Of a stretch of DNA of 49,403 nt, positions 43,046 to 49,403 are shown piece after piece. Position 1 is the first letter of the stretch. Each line of letters begins with the position of its first letter. This DNA comes from Paractinoplanes deccanensis. GTDB lineage: Bacteria > Actinomycetota > Actinomycetes > Mycobacteriales > Micromonosporaceae. A program made the position numbers and the translations under genes. The notes beneath the pieces are model-generated. The model had not been told where the DNA came from. It searched no databases and saw nothing but the letters and a program-made list of their open reading frames with translations. The DNA is taken from the NCBI RefSeq assembly GCF_016862115.1, contig NZ_BOMI01000078.1:1-49403 (forward strand). The letters run 5' to 3'.

Positions 43046-44215
43046 GTGCGAGAGCGGAAGAGTGCTGACGAGGCCGTGGCCGAGAGGCTGCGGTCGGCGC
43101 TGTCGAGCCCGGACCCCCGCGGGGCGGCCCCGGGCCACGAGGGCGGGCTGGCCGAGCTGTCGGTGGTGGGCTCGCCGTTGCACTGGTCGGACATCATCCC
43201 GGCCTGGCCGGACGATGTCGACCTCGATCCGGAGGGGGCGCCTTCGGCCGATTCCCCACCGAGACCCGAGGCACCACCGAGATCGGCTTGGGCCACGCCG
43301 CCGGGCGTTCTTTCCGATCGCGCGTCTGCCGGGTCTGCCGGGTCCGCCGGCGTTCCTTCCGATCGCGCGTCTGCCGGGTCCGCCGGCGTTCCTTCCGATC
43401 GCGTGGCTCCCGGGTCCGAGCGGCGTTCCCTGCCGCCGCCGGCCTGGGTCTTGCCGGAGGGGGACGAGCCCCACCCGCCAGTTCCCTCGTCCCCCTCCGC
43501 CTCTTTCCCGCCGGTCGGCGATCCGCCCCCGGTTGCCGAGGATCCGGTGCCGCTGAGCGCGGTGGGTGCGTTCGGTGCGGGGCGCCGCTTCGGGGTGCGC
43601 GCCTTCGATCCGGGCCGGCGTGGGGTCAGGGTGCTGGCCGTGGTGGCGGCGCTGGTGATCCTGGTCGCGGCCGTCCTGGCGTGGCGGGCCCGGCCCCGGG
43701 TCGACCCGGTGGAGGCGCCGCCGTTCGAGGCCACTGTGGAAGCCGTGGTCTCCGCGCCCGGGCCGTCGGCCGCCGCCGAGGTGGTGGTCGCGGTCGGCGG
43801 CAAGGTGCGCGAGCCGGGGCTCGTCCGGCTGCCGAGCGGCGCGCGGGTCGCCGACGCGCTCGACGCCGCCGGCGGTGCCGAGCCGGGCGTCGACGTGGCG
43901 CTGCTCAATCTCGCTCGCAAGGTCGTCGACGGCGAGCTGATCCTGGTCGGGGTGACCCCGCCACCGGGCGCGGTGGTGGCGCCCGGTCCCGCGGTCTCCG
44001 GTCCCGCGGCGGCGGCGTCCGGCGGCCCGGTCAACCTGAACACCGCGACGCTGTCCGACCTGGACGGCCTGCCGGGCGTGGGGCCGGTCCTGGCCCAGCG
44101 CATCCTCGACGCCCGCGACGCTCAGGGCGGCTTCAAGGCGGTGAGCGACCTGCGCAAGGTCGACGGCATCGGGGACGCCCGCTTCGAGCAGCTGAAGGAC
44201 CTGGTGACGGTATGA
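43046..44215 (+). CDS. comEA: ComEA-like DNA-binding protein
   Basis: The 389-aa protein has a long acidic, Pro/Ser-rich cytoplasmic N-terminus with 12-residue repeats, one membrane helix (about 194-214), an SLBB domain (about 240-300, GGKVREPGLVRLPSG) and two helix-hairpin-helix motifs (about 328-389, VNLNTATLSDLDGLPGVGP and VDGIGDARFEQL). ComEA binds incoming double-stranded DNA at the cell surface in naturally competent bacteria. GTG at 43046 follows TAGCGT by 7 nt. Its stop overlaps comEC by 4 nt. The extended N-terminus is longer than in Bacillus ComEA. Confidence 0.92.
   Translation: MRERKSADEAVAERLRSALSSPDPRGAAPGHEGGLAELSVVGSPLHWSDIIPAWPDDVDLDPEGAPSADSPPRPEAPPRSAWATPPGVLSDRASAGSAGSAGVPSDRASAGSAGVPSDRVAPGSERRSLPPPAWVLPEGDEPHPPVPSSPSASFPPVGDPPPVAEDPVPLSAVGAFGAGRRFGVRAFDPGRRGVRVLAVVAALVILVAAVLAWRARPRVDPVEAPPFEATVEAVVSAPGPSAAAEVVVAVGGKVREPGLVRLPSGARVADALDAAGGAEPGVDVALLNLARKVVDGELILVGVTPPPGAVVAPGPAVSGPAAAASGGPVNLNTATLSDLDGLPGVGPVLAQRILDARDAQGGFKAVSDLRKVDGIGDARFEQLKDLVTV
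43306..43420 (+). repeat. 36-bp tandem repeat in comEA
   Basis: Units start at 43306, 43351 and 43387, each opening CGTTC(T/C)TTCCGATCGCG. The first is 45 bp because it has an extra 9-bp piece (GGGTCTGCC); the second is 36 bp. They encode GVPSDRASAGSA-type peptides in the cytoplasmic N-terminus. Confidence 0.8.
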
Positions 44216-46605
44216 GCCCCACCGGATCCGAGCCACCCCGGAGCGACGGGGCCGATCTGCGCCTGGCCGGGTTCGCCGTGGCCGCCTGGCTCTCGTCGCT
44301 GGCCGCGCTCCACCTGTCGGCGCGCTCCGGGGTGCTGCTGGGGGTGGGAGCCGCGCTGGTGGCCGGGCTGGCGGTGGCGCTTCCCGCGCGGCGGCCCTCC
44401 ACCCTTCCCCGGCGCTCCGGCTGGGCGGCCGGAGTGCCGGGGTTGCGGTGGGCCGGGCTGTCGGTGTTGCTGGGGGTGGCTTGTGGAGGCGTGGCGACGG
44501 GGGCTCGTGTCAGCGTTCGTGAGGCGGGGCCGCTGGTGGCGCTCGTGCGGGCGGGAGAGCCCGTACAACTGGAAGTGATCGTGCGTGATGACCCGCGGGC
44601 GCTGCGGGGGCCGGCGGGGCCGCCGCCGACGTACCTGGTGGCCGTTGATCTGGTGATGGTGCGCGGTGCGGAGGGTGCGCCGCTGCGGTTGTCGGCGCGT
44701 GGGCTGGTGCTGGGCAGCGATCCGGGATGGCGAGGGCTGTTGCCGGGGCAGCGGGTGGGGGCACGGGGCAAGCTGATGCCGCCGCGCGGGGGTGACCTGC
44801 GCGCGGCGGTGGCGTCGGTGCGGGAGCCGCCGGTGTTGCTGGGGGAGCCGTCGTGGGCTCAGCGGGCCGCGGGAGTGCTGCGGGCCGGGCTTCAGCGGGC
44901 CTGCGAGCCGTTGCCGGACCTGCCGGGCGGGCTGCTGCCGGGGCTGGTGGTGGGTGACACGAGCCGGCTGGACCCGGCGCTCGAGGAGGACTTCCGGACC
45001 ACCGGCATGACGCACCTCAACGCCGTCTCGGGCGCGAACGTGGCGATCGTGCTCGGGGTCGTGCTCTTCGTGCTGCGGCGCACCCGGGCGGGACCAGTGG
45101 TCACGGCGCTGCTGTGCGCGGTGGCGCTGGTGGGGTTCGTCATCCTGGCGCGGCCGTCGCCCAGCGTGGTGCGGGCCGCCGCGATGGGGGCGATCGGGCT
45201 GCTCGGGCTGGCGTCGGGCCGTCCCCGGGCGGCGTTGCCGGCGCTGGCGGCGGGGGTGGCGGTGCTGGTCCTCGCCGACCCCGAGCTGGCGGCGGACCCG
45301 GGGTTCGCGCTGTCCGTGCTCGCCACGACGGGGCTGCTGCTCCTGGCACCGGTCTGGCGGGACGGGCTGCGCAGGCGCGGATGCCCGGCGGGGCTGGCGG
45401 AGGCGCTGGCCGTTCCGGCGGCGGCACAGGTCGCGTGCGGGCCGGTGGTGGCGGGGCTGTCCGGCACGATCAGCCTGGTCGCGGTGCCGGCGAACCTGCT
45501 GGCGGTGCCGGCCATCGCGCCGGCCACGCTGCTCGGGGTGGGCTCGGCGGTGCTGTCGCCGCTGTGGCCGGCGGGGGCCGAGTTCGCGGCCTGGGCGGGG
45601 CACTGGCCGGCGAGGTGGTTGGTGCTGGTGGCGACGTACGGGGCGCGGATACCGGCGGGCGCGCTGCCCTGGCCGGGCGGGGTGACGGGGGCGGTGCTGC
45701 TCGCCGTGGTCACGGCCGGGCTGCTGGTGGCGGCGCGGCGGCCGCTGGTGCGCCGGCTGGTCACGATCGTCGCGCTGGGCGGCGTCCTGGGGGCGCTGCC
45801 CGTGCGGCTGGTGGCCTCGGGGTGGCCGCCGAAGGGCTGGGTCGTGGTCGCGTGCGCGGTGGGGCAGGGCGACGCGATCGTTCTGCCCGCGGGCAGGGGC
45901 AGCGCGGTGGTCGTCGACGCCGGGCCGGAGCCGAACGCCGTCGATCACTGCCTGCGGCGCTTGGGCGTACGGCGGATAGCGCTCTTCGTGGCGAGCCACT
46001 TCCACGTCGACCACATCGGCGGCGTGGCGGGGGTCTTCCGCGGGCGGGACGTGCGGGCCGTGGCGGGGCCGGACTGGCCGGAACCGCCGGCGGGGCGGGC
46101 GGCGGTGGCCCGGGCCGCGGGCCGGATGCCGATGCGGGTGATTCGGCACGGGTGGGCGTACGAGGTGGGCGGGCTGGAACTGAGCGTGCTCGGGCCCCTC
46201 GACCGGATGCGCGGCACCAACTCCGATCCGAACAACAACTCGCTGGTGTTGCGGGCGCGGGTGCACGGGCGGACGGTGCTGCTGCCGGGGGACGCGGAGA
46301 CCGAGGAACAGGAGGACCTGCTGCACCGCTTGGGGCCGGAGGCCGTACGCGCGGACGTGTTGAAGGTCGCTCATCATGGGTCGAGCTATCAGTCGCCGGC
46401 CTTCGTCGACGAGGTCGATCCGGCGGTGGCGCTGGTGTCGGTGGGGCGGGACAACGACTACGGGCATCCGAACGCGGCGCTGCTGGCCCGCCTCGCGCGG
46501 GGCGGGGCCCGGGTGCTGAGGACGGACGAACTGGGCGACGTCGCCGCGGTGGACACCGAACGAGGGCTGGCCGTCGTGGCGCGGGGCAGCCCACCGGCCT
46601 CGTGA
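44212..46605 (+). CDS. comEC: ComEC/Rec2-family DNA-uptake channel
   Basis: The 797-aa protein has N-terminal membrane helices and an OB-like part (about 20-230), the Competence domain (about 235-500: FRTTGMTHLNAVSGANVAIVL is inside it) and a C-terminal metallo-beta-lactamase domain with HFHVDH (596-601), LLPGDAETEEQ and VAHHGSSYQS. This full set matches functional ComEC, which forms the DNA channel and may degrade one strand. Start overlaps comEA. Presence of the two genes is common in actinobacteria and does not prove natural competence. Confidence 0.94.
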   Translation: MSPTGSEPPRSDGADLRLAGFAVAAWLSSLAALHLSARSGVLLGVGAALVAGLAVALPARRPSTLPRRSGWAAGVPGLRWAGLSVLLGVACGGVATGARVSVREAGPLVALVRAGEPVQLEVIVRDDPRALRGPAGPPPTYLVAVDLVMVRGAEGAPLRLSARGLVLGSDPGWRGLLPGQRVGARGKLMPPRGGDLRAAVASVREPPVLLGEPSWAQRAAGVLRAGLQRACEPLPDLPGGLLPGLVVGDTSRLDPALEEDFRTTGMTHLNAVSGANVAIVLGVVLFVLRRTRAGPVVTALLCAVALVGFVILARPSPSVVRAAAMGAIGLLGLASGRPRAALPALAAGVAVLVLADPELAADPGFALSVLATTGLLLLAPVWRDGLRRRGCPAGLAEALAVPAAAQVACGPVVAGLSGTISLVAVPANLLAVPAIAPATLLGVGSAVLSPLWPAGAEFAAWAGHWPARWLVLVATYGARIPAGALPWPGGVTGAVLLAVVTAGLLVAARRPLVRRLVTIVALGGVLGALPVRLVASGWPPKGWVVVACAVGQGDAIVLPAGRGSAVVVDAGPEPNAVDHCLRRLGVRRIALFVASHFHVDHIGGVAGVFRGRDVRAVAGPDWPEPPAGRAAVARAAGRMPMRVIRHGWAYEVGGLELSVLGPLDRMRGTNSDPNNNSLVLRARVHGRTVLLPGDAETEEQEDLLHRLGPEAVRADVLKVAHHGSSYQSPAFVDEVDPAVALVSVGRDNDYGHPNAALLARLARGGARVLRTDELGDVAAVDTERGLAVVARGSPPAS

Positions 46606-46789
46606 CCGGGCCGCGGCTTTCCGGGTTGCCGGGTCGTGGCTTTCCGCGTCGCCATGCCTCAGCGTCCGCGTCGCCATGCCTCAGCGTCCGCGTCGCCATG
46701 CCTCAGCGTCCGCGTCGCCCTGCCCCAGCCTCCGCGTCGCTGAACCGGGCCGTCGGTGGGTGCGGGCGGGGCGGCGCGAGAATCGCGGG
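46606..46789. repeat. Intergenic region with 22-bp minisatellite after comEC
   Basis: Three identical 22-bp units (46644-46665, 46666-46687, 46688-46709; each begins CCGCGTCGCC) are followed by a fourth diverged unit (46710-46731) and a partial fifth. Before them, GGCTTTCCG occurs twice. No gene is seen. The GNAT gene begins at 46790. Confidence 0.9.
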
Positions 46790-47326
46790 ATGGAGCTTGA
46801 GGTGATCGCGGCGGGGGAGATCAGGCTGCGGCCGTTCTCCGTGGCGGACATCCCGTGGGTGTATGAGGTGTCGCTGGACCCGGCCGTGCAGAAGTACCTC
46901 CAGCTTCCGATTCCTTACCGGATGTCGGATGCGGACTTTTTCGTGCGCGAGATGGCGATCGCGGGCTGGGAGCAGGGGCAGCGGGCGGAGTTCGTCGTCG
47001 AGCAGGCGGGCGAGGGCGTGCCGCTGGGGCGCGTCGGGTTCGGGCTGGACGGGAGCGGGGCCGCGCAGATCGGTTACTGGATGGATCCGAAGGCGCGCGG
47101 GCGTGGCGTGGCCACGGCGGCCGTTCGGGCGTTGTGCGGGTGGGGGTTCGGGACGCTCGGGCTCGGGCTGATCGAGTGGCGGGCCGAGGTGGGGAACGTC
47201 GCGTCGCGGCGGGTCGCGGAGAAGGCGGGTTTCCAGTACGAGGCGATCCTGCGGCGGCGGCTCGTGCATCGGGGCGTGCGGGTCGACGCCTGGATCGGGT
47301 CGATGCTGCCGGATGATCTGCGATGA
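46790..47326 (+). CDS. GNAT-family acetyltransferase, RimJ/RimL-like
   Basis: The 178-aa protein has IRLRPFSVADIPWVYEVS at its start, an acetyl-CoA loop MDPKARGRGVATAAVRAL (about 103-120), and the RimJ/RimL ending NVASRRVAEKAGFQYEAIL. It may acetylate a protein N-terminus or a small molecule. The ATG at 46790 follows GAGAAT by 6 nt, with no ribosome site. Confidence 0.87.
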   Translation: MELEVIAAGEIRLRPFSVADIPWVYEVSLDPAVQKYLQLPIPYRMSDADFFVREMAIAGWEQGQRAEFVVEQAGEGVPLGRVGFGLDGSGAAQIGYWMDPKARGRGVATAAVRALCGWGFGTLGLGLIEWRAEVGNVASRRVAEKAGFQYEAILRRRLVHRGVRVDAWIGSMLPDDLR

Positions 47327-47683
47327 GGCGCGGGTGCCCGCTAGGGGGCCCTGTGCCCTGTTCTGGCGTTGCCCCGTCTTCTCGCGTTGCCCGTTCTTCG
47401 CATGGCCCTCTTGTTCTCGCGTTGCCGTGTTTTTATCGCGCGAGGTGACGACACGCCCGGGGTCGTCCGATCAGGCATTGCTCGTCGCGGGCGACGAGGG
47501 TCGATGGACGAACGGGCCCGAGCGGACGGGCGGGCGGCGGAGGCGGCCTGATGAGGCGAAGGTGATCTGGCCGGTGATATGGCAGAACGCCGATATGTCT
47601 GCTTTCGCATTCCCTGACGGGCCGGTCTGCGCTAAGGAGTGAGCCACGCGGAAACGTCAGTCCCTCGTGCGAGGATATTGGAC
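47327..47683. other. 357-bp gap between GNAT gene and holA, with imperfect repeats
   Basis: At 47361-47427 a 14-bp unit TTCTCGCGTTGCCC recurs four times with changes (47361, 47379, 47394, 47414). The rest is unusually AT-richer near 47570-47640. AGGATATT (47672-47679) just before the holA start may serve as -10 or ribosome site. I see no convincing gene here. Confidence 0.6.
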
Positions 47684-48655
47684 GTGAACACCGCGCCTCC
47701 CGTCCCGCTGCTGCTCGTCCAAGGCGATGAGGAATTGCTCGCCTCCCGTGCGATCACCGCGGCGGTCGAGGCGGCCCGGGCCACCGATCCGGGTGCCGAC
47801 GTCCGGGAGTACGAGGCGGGCGCGCTCGCCGCCGGTGAGGTCGCCGAGATGCTGAGCCCGTCGCTGTTCGGCGGCCGGCGGGTGCTCGTGATCCGCAGTG
47901 GACAGGACGCGCGCAAAGACTTGATCGCCGCTCTGCTGGCCTATGCGAAAAATCCCGACCCTGAGGTCTCGCTGATCGTCGCCCACCTGGGCGGGGCCAA
48001 GGGCAAGGCGCTGGCCGACGGGCTGCGGTCGGCCGGTGCCACAGTGGTGCCGGCGGCGAAGCTCAAGGGCGACCGGGAGCGGATAGCGTTCGTGCGCGAC
48101 GAGTTCCGGCGCAACGGCGGGCGCTGCGACGAGGCGGCCGCGGCCGCCCTGCTGGCCTCGGTCGGCAACGACCTCCGGGAGATCGCGGCGGCCTGCTCGC
48201 AGCTGCTCGCGGACACCGACGGCAAGATCACTGAGGCGGTCGTGGCCCGCTACTACAAGGGCCGCGCCGAGGTGAGCGGCTTCACGGTGGCCGACGCCGC
48301 GATGATCGGTGACGTGCCGGCGGCGCTCGAGGCGCTGCGGTGGGCGTTGCACGTCGGCGTCGACCCGGTGCCGATCGCCGACGCGATCGCCGACGGCGTG
48401 CGCACCGTGGCCAAGGTCGCTTCGGCGGGCCGCGGAAACCCGTACCAGATGGCCAGCTCTCTCGGCATGCCCGCCTGGAAGATCCAGCGGGCACAGGAGC
48501 GCGCCCGCGGCTGGACGCCCGAGGGGCTGGTCGACGCGATGCGGGCGGCCGCCGACTGCAACGCGGCGGTCAAGGGCGGCGCCGAAGACCGCGGCTACGC
48601 GCTCGAGCAGGCCGTCTTCGCGGTGGCCGCGGCGCGCCGGGGCGGTGGCCGATGA
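47684..48655 (+). CDS. holA: DNA polymerase III delta subunit
   Basis: The clamp-loader subunit that opens the beta clamp. The 323-aa protein starts with PVPLLLVQGDEELLASRAI and has LSPSLFGGRRVLVIR, which are family blocks, and a helical C-terminal collar domain (from about 215). GTG at 47684 is chosen because AGGA/GATATT elements lie 4-8 nt upstream and the family match begins a few residues later. In mycobacteria it follows comEC in the same way. Confidence 0.94.
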   Translation: MNTAPPVPLLLVQGDEELLASRAITAAVEAARATDPGADVREYEAGALAAGEVAEMLSPSLFGGRRVLVIRSGQDARKDLIAALLAYAKNPDPEVSLIVAHLGGAKGKALADGLRSAGATVVPAAKLKGDRERIAFVRDEFRRNGGRCDEAAAAALLASVGNDLREIAAACSQLLADTDGKITEAVVARYYKGRAEVSGFTVADAAMIGDVPAALEALRWALHVGVDPVPIADAIADGVRTVAKVASAGRGNPYQMASSLGMPAWKIQRAQERARGWTPEGLVDAMRAAADCNAAVKGGAEDRGYALEQAVFAVAAARRGGGR

Positions 48656-49335
48656 CCGAGGTGCATCAGCCGCTGTACGCGCGCATGTTGCGCCTGCGGC
48701 ACGTGGCGCCGAGCGGGTTCCTGTGCTTCGTCTACCTCGAGGGCGCGGTGGCGCTCGGCATCCTGCTCGCCCTGGCCGAGCTGGTCAGCTGGTGGGGCGT
48801 GCTCGCGCTGCCGGCGACGGTCGCGGTGATGGTCAAGCTGAACGACGTCATCGCCGGCACCCTGACCCAGGGCGCAATGCCTCAGGCGGCCCGCGAGAGG
48901 GCGACTCTGGACGAGCCGGCTTCCGGGCCGATGCTGCGCCCGGCTTTCGAGCGTGCCCCACATGCGGGTCCGGAGTTCCACCGTGCGCCGCATGCGGGTC
49001 CGGACTTCCACCGTGCGCCGCATGCGGGTCCGGGCTTTGCGCGCGCTGCGGGTGCCGGTCCGGCTTTTGAACGCGGCCGAGACGCGGGTCCGCCGAATGC
49101 ACGTCCGGCTTTCGACCACGCACCATATGGCGGCTCGGCCTTCGAGTCCGCGCCGGGTGGACAGACGGCCTTCGAGCGCGCGCCGGCCGGGCAGGTGTCG
49201 CCGGACGATGCGACGCGGCGGCTTCCCGGGGTGATCGACGGAGGCTGGGGCGCGCCGATCAAACGGCCGTGGGTGGAAAAGGCCGAGGCGCAACAGCAGT
49301 GGATCCGCCAGTCCGCCACGCGCCGCTACGAATAG
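48652..49335 (+). CDS. Small membrane protein with decapeptide repeats
   Basis: The 227-aa protein has two membrane segments (about 20-41 and 44-65, LCFVYLEGAVALGILLALAE and VSWWGVLALPATVAVMV), then repeats HAGPxFxRAP of exactly 10 residues, then a basic C-terminal tail. Its ATG overlaps the holA stop by 4 nt (ATGA), so it is translated with holA. The membrane part looks conserved; the repeat part is low complexity. Function unknown. Confidence 0.85.
   Translation: MTEVHQPLYARMLRLRHVAPSGFLCFVYLEGAVALGILLALAELVSWWGVLALPATVAVMVKLNDVIAGTLTQGAMPQAARERATLDEPASGPMLRPAFERAPHAGPEFHRAPHAGPDFHRAPHAGPGFARAAGAGPAFERGRDAGPPNARPAFDHAPYGGSAFESAPGGQTAFERAPAGQVSPDDATRRLPGVIDGGWGAPIKRPWVEKAEAQQQWIRQSATRRYE
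48931..49110 (+). repeat. 30-bp tandem repeat, six units, coding
   Basis: Units of exactly 30 bp begin at 48931, 48961, 48991, 49021, 49051 and 49081, most containing GCGGGTCCG. The middle copies at 48961-49020 are nearly identical; the outer ones have drifted. They encode the 10-residue repeat of the membrane protein. Confidence 0.9.
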
Positions 49336-49403
49336 GCACGTTCCAGCGTTAAGACGCGGCTCGCGCCCGGGGCGCTGGTTCGCCGCGTCCTGGCGCCGGT
49401 TCG
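49336..49403. other. Window end, no feature
   Basis: The last 68 bp after the membrane-protein stop show no gene. In mycobacteria rpsT lies next to holA and could be just outside. Confidence 0.4.

Noticed and set aside
43046..46605. comEA-comEC as proof of natural competence
   Set aside because: These genes are widespread in actinobacteria without shown competence; no pilus or comF genes are seen here.
46644..46731. 22-bp repeats as a CRISPR array
   Set aside because: The repeats are directly tandem with no spacers and there are no cas genes.
47313..47642. Small open frame after the GNAT gene
   Set aside because: It overlaps the GNAT gene end, covers the imperfect repeats, and has no ribosome site or recognisable domain.

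Overview
The window reads as chromosomal backbone of a very GC-rich, filamentous-type actinomycete, most like the Micromonosporaceae (Actinoplanes and relatives). The taxonomic call is an inference. It rests on near-universal G or C at third codon positions, many GTG and TTG starts, many start codons placed 4-9 nt after a TANNNT -10 box (leaderless genes), and gene orders known from Mycobacterium and Streptomyces. I saw no mobile element, CRISPR array, rRNA or tRNA gene.

Layout. 1-8.8 kb: a small membrane protein (minus strand), then valS-folC-DUF4233, a large membrane/low-complexity/VOC-domain protein (minus) and ndk. 8.8-23.3 kb: a block that separates ndk from the rne region, which are close together in mycobacteria. 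It holds an ArsR-type regulator with a three-gene ABC-2 exporter (minus), a PhoD-type phosphatase, ileS with a complete translational T-box leader, plsC, a second membrane protein related to the first gene, and an RsbQ-like hydrolase followed by a PAS-GAF-PP2C-HATPase protein and a STAS protein. 23.3-32.4 kb: radical SAM protein-DUF2344-rne, a lipoprotein, then rplU-rpmA-terminator-obg. 32.4-38.1 kb: a GNAT protein, trpS (minus) with a transcription attenuator and a Trp-Trp leader peptide, pepN and an orphan hybrid histidine kinase. 38.1-41.1 kb: nadD-rsfS-histidine phosphatase-lipoprotein-degV, the mycobacterial order. 41.1-49.4 kb: a PrmC-like methyltransferase with an unknown gene (minus), a divergent promoter region carrying two DnaA-box-like sites, comEA-comEC, a second GNAT gene, holA and a small repeat-containing membrane protein.

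How it works together. Most of the backbone serves translation and its supply: valS, ileS, trpS, rplU, rpmA, obg, rsfS and rne, with ndk, folC and nadD for cofactors and nucleotides. Two of the three aminoacyl-tRNA synthetase genes carry tRNA-sensing leaders of different kinds: a translational T-box (ileS) and ribosome-mediated attenuation (trpS). The most interesting accessory unit is the rsbQ-rsbP-like-STAS cassette at 19.6-23.25 kb. It joins a D14/KAI2-type alpha/beta hydrolase to a partner-switching phosphatase that also carries a fused RsbW-like kinase domain, followed directly by a likely substrate.
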